Source: Ktedonobacteria bacterium (GTDB lineage: Bacteria > Chloroflexota > Ktedonobacteria > Ktedonobacterales > JACDGC01). From it: a stretch of 64,000 nt of DNA. Position 1 is the first letter of the stretch; every line of letters starts with the position of its first letter. A program made the translations under genes and the position numbers. The notes beneath the pieces were generated by a model. It worked only from the letters and a program-made list of their open reading frames with translations. It did no database searches and was not told the origin of the DNA. This document shows, one piece after another, positions 1-7,557 of the stretch. Location: assembly GCA_027459785.1 (NCBI GenBank), contig DAIDGU010000008.1:59767-123766 (forward strand). Direction: 5' to 3'.

Positions 1-816
1 CCATAGCCCCATGCAGCTTGATAGATGTCGCACGGCGTCCAGCCTGCCGTGCAGCCGGCATAGGGGTCCTGACACGCATCGCCGTAGTCGTACATCAGAT
101 CGCTGCCGCCCTTGAAGTAGCCGCTGAGCCATTGTGAAACGATGGAATAGGGATCATATCCTCGATCCGCATCCATTTCGATATCGGAGTCGCCCACGAT
201 GCCGATGCCCGTGTTGGCGTATTCTCCATTGAGCGTGGCGGCGGTTTGTTCCAAGACGTAGCCGTTCCAGTAGTAGCACCAGTTGGCCCGATCATAGGGA
301 CACATGATGCTGCTGTTGACGCCCATCACGACAGCGAGGGACAAACACGAGGCCGCCGCATGTTGCCAGCCATAAATGTATTGTTGCGTCGCCGCGCTCA
401 CCTGCGAATAGGTCAGAAATATATTATAGCCGTAATCGTACACGCCATAAATGTTGGTCGCCTCGTAGGCCGGTTGGCCAAAGTCGAGGATCGCTAGCGC
501 CCCAGCACTTTCTGTAGAGGTACAATGAGGACTCTCAAGCTGGGCATCTTTGACGCCGAGATTATAGGCATCCCTGCTCACCTGGCCAGCGGTGGATTCG
601 TTGAAATAGTGACTGTAAGATTCGATGAGGAGTTGGGGATTGCAGATAATGGCTGGTGATGGCTTGCTCGTGGGAGCCTGCGGGCAACTATTCGGCACGA
701 TACGATGTGGACTTAGCAAGCGAGCGGAGGGGGGTAGAACCTCTCCATGCTCCGAAGCCCAGCAGCACGATGAGCAAACCGCTACAGGTTGCCGTGCGAA
801 AAATTGTTGAGTTCAC
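1..816 (-). pseudogene. Secreted hypothetical protein, frameshifted and cut by window edge
   Basis: Reading leftward, a GTG at 816 is preceded by AGGAGG with a 6-nt gap and opens a typical signal peptide (NSTIFRTATCSGLLIVLLGF). That frame reaches a stop about 45 codons later. The neighbouring frame then stays open from about 735 to position 1 and encodes a Tyr/Trp/Cys-rich extracellular-type sequence with segments such as GIGIVGDSDIEMDADRGY. The switch point is a run of six C (six G on the plus strand, 729-734); removing one base would join signal peptide and mature part. I do not recognise the mature domain. It is either a real frameshift, a slippage-prone tract or a sequencing error, and the C-terminus lies outside the window. 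Confidence 0.6.
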
Positions 817-1080
817 GTAAAGCCTCCTGCTGTTGTGATAACAACTGGCCTGCTCCTAGTATGCCTGAGTCCTGGGCAAAAATCAAGGGGATCAAGCACC
901 AATTTTGCTAGTCATCCAAAAGTCGATTTTTTGCCCTAAACCTCAAATCGCTTGCCTTCCATTTACGGGAAGGAAGGCGTAACCATCTGTAGTATAATAC
1001 CTGTTCCTTACCCCCCCTCTTTCGTTATAGTGATGAGAGTCAGTGTACTCGCATTCTTCGTTGGGTTATGATGTGCTTAC
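817..1080. other. Intergenic region before first tnpB element
   Basis: No coding signal is seen. A TATAAT at 993-998 on the plus strand could be a -10 element but has no good -35 partner. The last four bases, TTAC at 1077-1080, match the target tetranucleotide used by IS608-type elements and abut the IS copy that follows. Confidence 0.5.
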
Positions 1081-2535
1081 AGAAATGGGCCGTGAAAGCC
1101 CCCGTCTTTGAAGCGGGGGATGCAACGGCTCGTCGCACGACGCGACCCTGTTCCCCGGCATGATTGCCGTTTTCGGCCTGGCGTTGTAAAAGAGATGCGT
1201 GAGAGGGGGGACGGTATGATCCGTGTCCAGATCATCGCGTGTACGCTGCCCGCCGATCAGACCCGCGCGCTGAACCGGGAGAGCGGGCGCGTCTATTCCG
1301 CTACCCTGGTCCATCACTACCGGGTGTATCGGATGGCGGGCAAGGTCTGGCTCAGCCCCCGCAAACATGACCGCGTGCTGAAAGCGTTCTGTGGCCCTTC
1401 CTTTTTGCATGCCCATAGCTATCAGGCCGCACAGCAAGATTTCTACGAAGCATGCAAAACGGCCAAAGCCTTGAAACAGAGGAATCCCCTGGCCCGCTAT
1501 CCCTACAAGCGCAAATACTATCACACCACCACCTGGAAGAACACGGGCATCACGGTGGTGGAGGGGCGGATGCGCCTGGCCCTGGCGCGCGGGCATGAAC
1601 CCATCTGGGTTGCCTTGCCTGACCATCTGGCGATGTTGCCAGCCACCGCATTTCGGCAAGTGCAATTGGTGTATTCCCATGCCACCAAACGCTCCTGCTG
1701 GCACATCACGCTCGACGATGGGCTCGTCCCCCAGCCAACACCGCACACCGGCATCATGGCGGTCGATCTGGGGGAGATTCATCCGGCGGCGTGTACCAAT
1801 GGCGCGCAGGCCACCATCATCTGTTGCCGGGCGTTGCGCGCGAATGCCCAGCATCGGAATAAGAAAACCGCCGATCTGCAAGAGATGATTGCTCGTTGTA
1901 CACCAGGATCGCGCCGTTGGAAGAAGCTGGTCGCCAGCAGAAAGCGCTTGCAAGCGCAAACGGACAGCAGGCAGCGGGATATGCTGCATAAGGTGAGCCG
2001 TGCGGTGGTGCAGGAAGCCCAGGCGATGCAGGCTGGCACCATCGTGATCGGGGATGTGCGGGATATTGCCGACAAGACCAAAACCGACAAGCGCCTCAGT
2101 CGGGAGAATCGGCAGAAGATCAGCCATTGGCCGCATGGGCAGTTGCGGCAGTACATCACCTACAAAGCCGCCGCCGTGGGCATCCGCACGGAATTGATCA
2201 ACGAAGCGTATACCAGCAAGACCTGCCCCATCTGTGGCGCGCTGAACAAACCCAAGGGCAGGCACTATTCCTGCTCGGCGTGTGGGTTTGTGGGCCATCG
2301 AGACAACGTGGGCAGCACGAATATCCTCAGCAAGCACCAAACGGGCAAGCTGGCCCAGATGGTGCCGTGCAAAGCGATCACGTATCGTCACCCGGTTCGC
2401 CGGGCAAGCGTAGTCCGTTCTGACAAACGGCATGTTGCTGGCGTAAGCCAGAATCCGCATCTGATCAGTCCTTCTGCCAACGCTGGGCTGGTTAGGTTGG
2501 AAGAATCCCCTCGGCTTTAGCCAGGGGAGTGTCAA
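1081..2535 (+). mobile_element. IS200/IS605-family tnpB-only element, copy 1
   Basis: Comparison with the second copy at 7558-9012 fixes the ends: both are 1,455 bp, both follow TTAC and both end in TCAA, the target and right-end tetranucleotides known from IS608. A left-end hairpin (CCCCCG 1099-1104 with CGGGGG 1114-1119) and a right-end hairpin (CCCCT...AGGGG just before the end) are present. There are no terminal inverted repeats or target duplications, as expected for this single-strand transposing family. No Y1 transposase (tnpA) is present, so movement would need one supplied in trans. Confidence 0.88.
1216..2520 (+). CDS. tnpB: TnpB RNA-guided nuclease, RuvC-rearranged type
   Basis: 434 residues from the ATG at 1216. 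An in-frame ATG at 1108 also exists but would place the left-end hairpin in the coding region. TnpB proteins are omega-RNA-guided DNA nucleases encoded by IS200/IS605 and IS607 elements. RuvC-I is visible as MAVDLG (D184), RuvC-III as HRDNVGSTNIL (D363), and a zinc finger has C337, C340, C353 and C356. At the RuvC-II position the usual catalytic Glu is missing: the sequence reads IVIGDVRD (G279). A Glu at 330 in LINEAYTSKTCP is a candidate substitute, as in rearranged-site TnpB and Fanzor proteins. The C-terminus is translated through the right-end structure. Confidence 0.9.
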   Translation: MIRVQIIACTLPADQTRALNRESGRVYSATLVHHYRVYRMAGKVWLSPRKHDRVLKAFCGPSFLHAHSYQAAQQDFYEACKTAKALKQRNPLARYPYKRKYYHTTTWKNTGITVVEGRMRLALARGHEPIWVALPDHLAMLPATAFRQVQLVYSHATKRSCWHITLDDGLVPQPTPHTGIMAVDLGEIHPAACTNGAQATIICCRALRANAQHRNKKTADLQEMIARCTPGSRRWKKLVASRKRLQAQTDSRQRDMLHKVSRAVVQEAQAMQAGTIVIGDVRDIADKTKTDKRLSRENRQKISHWPHGQLRQYITYKAAAVGIRTELINEAYTSKTCPICGALNKPKGRHYSCSACGFVGHRDNVGSTNILSKHQTGKLAQMVPCKAITYRHPVRRASVVRSDKRHVAGVSQNPHLISPSANAGLVRLEESPRL

Positions 2536-2551
2536 AGACTAGGATCGAGAG
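2388..2551 (+). ncRNA. Candidate omega-RNA (scaffold to 2535, guide after it)
   Basis: In this family the guide RNA overlaps the 3' end of tnpB and the element's right end. Here short hairpins follow one another: CCCGG/CCGGG (2391-2404), CCGTT/AACGG (2415-2430), CTGGC/GCCAG (2438-2451) and the terminal CCCCT/AGGGG stem. The second element keeps these, with a loop change in the first. The guide would start at 2536, directly after TCAA. The 5' end is arbitrary; no transcript data are available. Confidence 0.55.
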
Positions 2552-2674
2552 CAACACACGCCAGTCCGCGACGGCGGACTTCGTGGCCCGTGGCCCTTAG
2601 GCGCGATTTTAATCGCCCGCTTTTTCCAGCGCAACCATGATCAGATGAAGCTTATATAAGGATGGACAACAGCG

Positions 2675-4009
2675 ATGGCAGAGATCGAGCAGACCGCGCC
2701 GGTGCCGGTGCCACCACGCGCGCGACCCGTACCGGTGGTCGCCTGGCTGGCCGGCGGGGGCGCGGCGCTCTGGCGTGGCCTCGTGCGCCTGTGGCGCATC
2801 CCCGCGTTGCGCACGGCTCTCGGGATGTGGGGGGCGACGCGCGCCCTGTTCATCTTCCTCACTTGGTTCGGCGTGCTGTTCACGCCGGTCCACTCGAATC
2901 TGCCGAACGGGCATCCTTCCTTGACCCAATCCGCCTTCATCAATCACTGGTGGTTCTGGGATACCGGCTGGTACATCCTCATCGCGCAGGGCGGCTACCA
3001 CTATCCCTCAGAGGGTGCCTATTTCCCGCTCTACCCGCTGCTGATTCATCTCGGCATCAGCCTTTTGCCGGCGGTGGATGCGCTGGTGATCGCGCTGGTC
3101 ATCAGCAACATCGGCGCGCTGCTCACCTTCATCGCCGTCGCGCTGCTGGCGAACTTTGACGCAGGCGACCGCACGGCGGCGCGCTATGCCCTGCGGGCGC
3201 TGACGGCGTATCCTTTCGCGTTGTATCTGTTCGCGGCCTACAGCGAGGGCGTCTTTTTGGCGTGCGCGGCGTGGGCGCTGCTGGCGGCGCGGCGCGGCTG
3301 GTGGTGGCTGGCGATCCTCGCCGGCGTGCTGGCGGGGCTGGCGCGGCCTTTCGGCCTGGCGCTCGTCTTGCCGTTGCTGTGGGAGTTCGGGCGACAGCAC
3401 GGCTGGTGGGCGCACCTGCGCCAGTTGTGGGCGCACCGGCGCACTTGGCGGGCCTGGCTGGCGACGGTTGCCATCCCCGACGGTTGGTGGCGCACGGCGC
3501 TCACCGGCACGCTCGTCATCTACGCTGCGCCCATCGGCACCGCGCTCTACGCACTCTATTGCTGGAATATCTTCGGCGATCCGCTGGTCTTCATTCATGC
3601 CAACGAGCATGGTAGCGCGGGTGTGTTGGCCGGTGTCGCGCTGGCGGCCCAGCAGATCCACAGCGCCGCGCCGTGGTCCTATCCCCTCGTGCGCATGCTG
3701 GTGGATGTTGTGCCGCTGGCGGCGCTCGCCGTGCTGACGCTCGCCACCGTGCGCCGTGTCCCTTTCGCGTACTCCTTGCTGATGCTCGGCGTCTGTGCCA
3801 TCTGCCTGGGGACGCCCTATGTGGATGCGATCTTCCCGGATGTCTACGTCTCCGCCGGGCGCTATGTGCTGGCTGCCCTGCCGATGTTCCTGATCGTTGG
3901 CCAGTGGACGCGCAAATGGGCCTGGCTGGAAACGCTGGTGATCAACGGCGGCTGGGCGATCCAGGTGATCTTCCTGATCTTCCTCTTCAATGGCGGTTGG
4001 CTGGTATAA
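2675..4009 (+). CDS. PIG-V-like multi-pass membrane mannosyltransferase
   Basis: 444 residues with about ten hydrophobic segments after an N-terminal Pro-rich cytoplasmic stretch. The first loop carries WDTGWYILIAQGGYHYPSEG followed by FPLYPLL, a hallmark of the PIG-V/COG5542 group of GT-C glycosyltransferases, which use polyprenyl-phosphate sugars on the outer face of the membrane. The acceptor in this organism is unknown. The gene stands alone: a tnpB element ends 140 bp upstream and the next gene starts after a 226-bp gap. The family call rests on the loop motif and topology; substrate is inference. Confidence 0.75.
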   Translation: MAEIEQTAPVPVPPRARPVPVVAWLAGGGAALWRGLVRLWRIPALRTALGMWGATRALFIFLTWFGVLFTPVHSNLPNGHPSLTQSAFINHWWFWDTGWYILIAQGGYHYPSEGAYFPLYPLLIHLGISLLPAVDALVIALVISNIGALLTFIAVALLANFDAGDRTAARYALRALTAYPFALYLFAAYSEGVFLACAAWALLAARRGWWWLAILAGVLAGLARPFGLALVLPLLWEFGRQHGWWAHLRQLWAHRRTWRAWLATVAIPDGWWRTALTGTLVIYAAPIGTALYALYCWNIFGDPLVFIHANEHGSAGVLAGVALAAQQIHSAAPWSYPLVRMLVDVVPLAALAVLTLATVRRVPFAYSLLMLGVCAICLGTPYVDAIFPDVYVSAGRYVLAALPMFLIVGQWTRKWAWLETLVINGGWAIQVIFLIFLFNGGWLV

Positions 4010-4154
4010 GTGATACGGTCGATTCTTGCTGCCATCAGGTAGGCCGGGGTGCCAAAGCACAAGTGGGAATTAATCTTATCTGATGGATGAACGCTCTAGC
4101 TGCTTTTCCCACATCCATCGCAGTCTATTCAGCAAAGCGCACAAAACATCCGGC

Positions 4155-4182
4155 TTGACATGCTTGCCGCTGCAATGATACG
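4155..4182 (+). promoter_or_regulatory. Candidate promoter for the ANTAR-ricT pair
   Basis: A consensus TTGACA (4155-4160) lies 16 nt from GATACG (4177-4182), a weak -10. A leader of about 45 nt would follow before the start at 4236. The rest of the 4010-4235 gap shows nothing else I can name. Confidence 0.4.
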
Positions 4183-4235
4183 CTGCATCTGTACAATCAT
4201 CCCATAGCGCCGCGACGGCAGAACGGGAGTCACGC

Positions 4236-4814
4236 ATGTCTACTCGCATCATCTTGGCGGAAGACGAAACCATCATCCGCATGGACCTAAAAGAGGAACT
4301 GGCGCGTCAGGGCTACCTGGTGGTCGGCGATGTCGGCGATGGGCAGAGCGCCGTCAACCTGGCGCGCGAACTGCGCCCCGACCTCGTCATCATGGATATC
4401 GACATGCCCGAAATGGACGGTTTGAGCGCCAGCGAGATCCTCACGCGCGAAAAAATCGCGCCCGTCTTGCTGCTGACGGCATATAACAATCCTGAACTGA
4501 TCGAGCGGGCGAAAAACGCGGGCGTGCTGCACTATCTGGTGAAGCCGTGGAACCAGAGCGCCCTTAAGCCAGCCATCGAAGTCGCCCTGGCGCGCTTCGG
4601 CGAATATCGCCAGATGGAAGACCGCGTGGCCACGCTGGAAGAGAAGCTGGCCGAGCGCAAGGTAGTGGAACGCGCCAAGGGCGTGCTGATGCAGAAGCAA
4701 GGGCTAACCGAGCAAGACGCTTTCCGCAAGATCCAGCGTGCCAGCATGAACGCGCGCAAGTCGATGCGCGAGGTCGCCGAGGCGATTCTGCTGGCCGACG
4801 AGTTGCAGGCATGA
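4236..4814 (+). CDS. ANTAR-domain response regulator (AmiR/NasR/PdtaR type)
   Basis: 192 residues. Residues 1-115 form a receiver domain with acidic residues D10/E11, phospho-acceptor D54 (VIMDIDMPEMDG), T81 and K103. A coiled-coil linker (about 118-140) leads to an ANTAR domain (about 135-190: VVERAKGVLMQKQGLTEQDA...). ANTAR domains bind tandem RNA hairpins and act as antiterminators. GGGAG precedes the ATG. The stop overlaps the start of ricT by four bases (ATGA), so the two are probably translationally coupled. No histidine kinase is adjacent, so the phosphodonor is unknown. The architecture matches mycobacterial PdtaR. Confidence 0.92.
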   Translation: MSTRIILAEDETIIRMDLKEELARQGYLVVGDVGDGQSAVNLARELRPDLVIMDIDMPEMDGLSASEILTREKIAPVLLLTAYNNPELIERAKNAGVLHYLVKPWNQSALKPAIEVALARFGEYRQMEDRVATLEEKLAERKVVERAKGVLMQKQGLTEQDAFRKIQRASMNARKSMREVAEAILLADELQA

Positions 4815-5719
4815 TCGAATCAACCGCCCCACACGCTGCCCCTACGCGCCTGGTAGCGGGCGTGCGCTTTCGCCCGGCGGGGCGCATCTACTTTTACGAT
4901 GCGCGCCATTTCCCCGATCTCAAGACGGGGCGCTATGTGATCGTCGAGACGCCGCGCGGCAAAGAGGCCGGGCGCGTCGTCATCGCGCCCAAACAGGTGG
5001 TCGCCGCCGTAGGTGAGGATCTCAAGTCCATCGAGCGCCTCGCCGAGGAGGATGACTTACGCGCGCTCCTCGCTTTCAAGGCGAAGGAGCGTGACGCCCT
5101 GCGCCTGTGCCAGGAAAAAGTGCAGGCACGCAACCTGACGATGAAGCTGGTCGAGGCCGAATATACCTATGATGGCTCGCGGCTCACCTTCTATTTCGTC
5201 GCGGAAGATCGTGTGGATTTTCGCGCGCTGGTGCGCGACCTCGCCGCCGCCTTTCGCACGCGTATCGAACTGCGGCAGATCGGCGCGCGTGACCACGCGA
5301 AGACGCTGGGCGGCGTCGGCCCTTGCGGCAAAACGCTCTGCTGCTCCTCCTGGTTGACGGAATTCGGCGCGGTCTCGATCAAGATGGCCAAAGAGCAATC
5401 CTTGCCGCTGAACCCGACCAAGATCTCCGGCGTCTGCGGACGCTTGATGTGCTGCCTCTCCTATGAGAACGACCAATATATCGACACAAAAAAGCACATG
5501 CCCGCCCTCGGCGAAACCATCCTCACGCCCGACGGCCCTGGCAAGATCATTGGCCAAAACGTCCCGCGCACCTCGGTGGATGTGGTGCTGGAAAGCGGCG
5601 TCACCATCACCGTCCCCGTCACCAAGCTGGCCCGTCCAGACGGCTCCCCGCTGGCCTATTCCCACGGCGGCTGCTCGACCAGCGGCGGCGGCTGTGGCTG
5701 CGGCACGAAGGGCAAGTGA
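4811..5719 (+). CDS. ricT: RicT/YaaT (PSP1 domain) iron-sulfur regulatory protein
   Basis: 302 residues with the PSP1 C-terminal domain. Two cysteine clusters are visible, GPCGKTLCC (C172, C177, C178) and GVCGRLMCC (C209, C214, C215). In Bacillus, RicT (YaaT) works with RicA and RicF in an iron-sulfur complex that affects RNA maturation through RNase Y, and sporulation. The C-terminus adds a Gly/Cys-rich tail (CSTSGGGCGCGTKGK) with three further cysteines. It overlaps the upstream ANTAR regulator, which suggests a shared RNA-level role (inference). No ricA or ricF homologue is in the window. Confidence 0.9.
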   Translation: MIESTAPHAAPTRLVAGVRFRPAGRIYFYDARHFPDLKTGRYVIVETPRGKEAGRVVIAPKQVVAAVGEDLKSIERLAEEDDLRALLAFKAKERDALRLCQEKVQARNLTMKLVEAEYTYDGSRLTFYFVAEDRVDFRALVRDLAAAFRTRIELRQIGARDHAKTLGGVGPCGKTLCCSSWLTEFGAVSIKMAKEQSLPLNPTKISGVCGRLMCCLSYENDQYIDTKKHMPALGETILTPDGPGKIIGQNVPRTSVDVVLESGVTITVPVTKLARPDGSPLAYSHGGCSTSGGGCGCGTKGK

Positions 5720-5752
5720 GGCGCGGCGTGGTGTAAGCGGCACAGGCGGACA

Positions 5753-5989
5753 TCAGTCTCCCACAACATGGGCGATGATATACGCCGCCACACTGCTGCG
5801 TTTGGCCTTGCTTTGCGGCTTGGTGCCAGGAAACTGCTGTTGGACCGAAGCCGCCATCTGCTTCAGCACTTCCAAGGAATATCCTTCGATCATGTGAATA
5901 AACTGCTCTTTGCCGAACGCTTCATAGAGTGTGAATGGATTGGAATCGGTATACACATCTAACAGGGAACGATCGATGGGTTTAACCAT
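5753..5989 (-). CDS. Small unknown protein, third gene of Mrr-ParA operon
   Basis: 78 residues from the ATG at 5989; a GTG at 5992 is a possible alternative start. The C-terminal half (YSLEVLKQMAASVQQQF, a basic turn, then SSVAAYIIAHVVGD) has the helix-Lys-rich loop-helix shape of SAP-like nucleic-acid-binding modules, a weak resemblance only. It lies 33 bp after the second gene on the same strand and shares the AT-richer composition of the cassette. It converges on ricT with a 33-bp gap. I do not recognise the family. Confidence 0.55.
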   Translation of the reverse strand: MVKPIDRSLLDVYTDSNPFTLYEAFGKEQFIHMIEGYSLEVLKQMAASVQQQFPGTKPQSKAKRSSVAAYIIAHVVGD

Positions 5990-6022
5990 CACTAAGGGTT
6001 GGTATGCAGCGTTTTTCGCGCC

Positions 6023-6292
6023 TTACCCCTTTGCTGGTGTCACCAAGCGCCGTATTTTAGCGTCCTTACTTTCCTTGTCCGTGAGCAGAGTAGCCAATGC
6101 CGCTTGCAGGTGTTCGGCAAAGGCAGCGTTTTGGTGCGCTTCGTTCGCCGCGACTTGCAGCAGGGCCAGTGTCAGATACTTCAGTTCCTTGAGTTTGAGC
6201 GGCGCGATACCGAGCGCTTCACATAACTCATAGGCGAACGCCAGACTTTGATCTTGTATCGCATCGGGTTTAGACGTAGTGGCTGTTGACAT
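6023..6292 (-). CDS. Small helical protein overlapping the Mrr-ParA gene
   Basis: 89 residues from the ATG at 6292, chosen because GAGGTG lies 8 nt upstream; a longer reading to 6331 would overlap the previous gene by 60 bases. The chosen start overlaps the end of the Mrr-ParA gene by 23 bases, so coupling is likely. The sequence looks wholly alpha-helical (LKELKYLTLALLQVAANEA..., then a Lys-rich end). A small gene directly after parA often encodes the centromere-binding partner in type Ib partition loci, but no ribbon-helix-helix or HTH signature is evident. Function unknown. Confidence 0.6.
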   Translation of the reverse strand: MSTATTSKPDAIQDQSLAFAYELCEALGIAPLKLKELKYLTLALLQVAANEAHQNAAFAEHLQAALATLLTDKESKDAKIRRLVTPAKG

Positions 6293-7373
6293 ATCCAAGC
6301 ACCTCATCGACCAGGGAATCATAGGCGGCATCTGCCTGGGATTTGCGCCGTCCTGTTCTTCTTTTTATACTAACATCAAATGGAATTTTTGTCTGCAAAA
6401 GTTGACTTCCGTTCTGTGTAAAAACTCCTTGGATAACTGCTGCCATATCATTAGAGTCGCGATCATCACCCCAATGAGTAATGAACCCGCCAATGACTTT
6501 GGCAGCAGAACCCGTTAAGGCGTTCATTGTGGGAACCTGCGTGAGCAGTGTTTCTGAACCGGATATCGACGAAAAACGCGCCCCTACAGGAAGCAAAACA
6601 AACTGCGAAGCCGCTAACGCAGATCGTGTGAACAGTGAAACGGCGGGTGGGGTATCAAAAATAATCCAGTCAAATTGTCGTAAGTGCTCTTCAGCGATCC
6701 TTTCTGCACGAAGGTTGAAGATATATTCACTGAGATTTGCTTGAGGGTCCATATCAACGAGCAAAACTGTTTCTCCTCGCGCCGCTAAAATGCTGGCAAA
6801 GTAGCGAGCTGTTATCGTTTTGCCCACACCACCTTTGTTATTGGCGATGGTTAAAATCTTGGTATGACTAGCTTTAGCATTAGGAACGGCTACGGCAAAT
6901 CCATCAGGCGGAATGACGGTGTTTAATACGGCTGCATCTGTATAAGCAGATCCCTTCAAATAGGTGATATAGCGGACGAAACTCACGCCATTAAGCAGCC
7001 GAATATTTTTGCTTGTTGCCGCCATTTGATTTGCCGGTAGGGTGAAATCACTGGTGGTGATGAGATAGCCAGTGCGTCCACGGATAGCTGGTGCGCCCAT
7101 GAGCTTTTGTACGGCTTTCAAGCCAACAAGATGACTGGGATCGTAGCGTTTCGCCTCAATACCCCCGAAACGTTGCTGGGGTGGATGACGGCTTTGTAAT
7201 TCAAGGTCAACGCCGCGTAGAAATTTCGCGGCCACGTCACGCACCCCATATCCCGCTTGCTGTAAGACAAAGGCAACAAAATGTTCGAACTTCTTGGATG
7301 AAAGTTGCAGCATAGCTTCAATAGAGGGCTGCTTGAAAAGCTGATCGAATTGACTATCCGGTGTATTCGTCAT
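6270..7373 (-). CDS. Fusion of Mrr-type nuclease domain and ParA ATPase
   Basis: 367 residues; GGAGG 9 nt before the ATG. Residues about 22-130 match the Mrr_cat fold of type IV restriction enzymes: E30 in KKFEHFVAFVLQQAGY, D56 in GVDLEL, E73 and K75 in GIEAKRY, then LMGA and GYLITTSDF. Residues 171-367 are a ParA/Soj ATPase with deviant Walker A NNKGGVGKT (K180, K185), VLLVDMDPQA (Walker A') and IIFDTPP (Walker B). The stretch between DMDPQA and IIFDTPP is shorter than in usual ParA proteins. The nuclease domain occupies the place where type Ia ParA proteins carry an HTH. All catalytic residues of both domains look intact. It leads a three-gene operon in a visibly AT-richer island. Partition, DNA surveillance or defence are all possible (inference). 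Confidence 0.85.
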   Translation of the reverse strand: MTNTPDSQFDQLFKQPSIEAMLQLSSKKFEHFVAFVLQQAGYGVRDVAAKFLRGVDLELQSRHPPQQRFGGIEAKRYDPSHLVGLKAVQKLMGAPAIRGRTGYLITTSDFTLPANQMAATSKNIRLLNGVSFVRYITYLKGSAYTDAAVLNTVIPPDGFAVAVPNAKASHTKILTIANNKGGVGKTITARYFASILAARGETVLLVDMDPQANLSEYIFNLRAERIAEEHLRQFDWIIFDTPPAVSLFTRSALAASQFVLLPVGARFSSISGSETLLTQVPTMNALTGSAAKVIGGFITHWGDDRDSNDMAAVIQGVFTQNGSQLLQTKIPFDVSIKRRTGRRKSQADAAYDSLVDEVLGYVNSHYV

Positions 7374-7400
7374 GCACGTTATCCTCCATATTTTGCCCCC

Positions 7401-7428
7401 TTACTGTGCTATAACTGTAGCACAGTAA
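7401..7428. promoter_or_regulatory. Perfect inverted repeat upstream of Mrr-ParA gene
   Basis: TTACTGTGCT (7401-7410) and AGCACAGTAA (7419-7428) are exact reverse complements around ATAACTGT. The site ends 28 bp before the start codon of the Mrr-ParA gene. On the minus strand a -10-like TATAGC falls inside it, so a protein bound here would cover the promoter. It could be an autoregulatory operator or a parS-like site. Confidence 0.65.
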
Positions 7429-7557
7429 CGTCAGAAAAGCAAGGAAAGTATATTGTAATTGCAAGGAGATTGCATAAAACGCCGTAACCTCGAACGCTCA
7501 GCATTGGTTGACGCGCCGCCCTGCTACGGCATATACTGTAGATGCTATTGTGTTTAC
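7429..7557. other. Gap between operator and second tnpB element
   Basis: No gene is seen. The segment ends with TTAC (7554-7557), the target tetranucleotide next to the second IS copy. Confidence 0.5.

Noticed and set aside
1066..2535. Minus-strand open frame of 489 codons opposite tnpB
   Set aside because: It mirrors tnpB in an opposite frame, reappears opposite copy 2 for the same reason, and has no family motifs. TnpB has all expected motifs on the plus strand.
3008..4060. Minus-strand 350-codon frame opposite the PIG-V-like gene
   Set aside because: No domain, Arg/Gln-rich composition typical of a shadow; the plus strand shows a membrane protein with family motifs.
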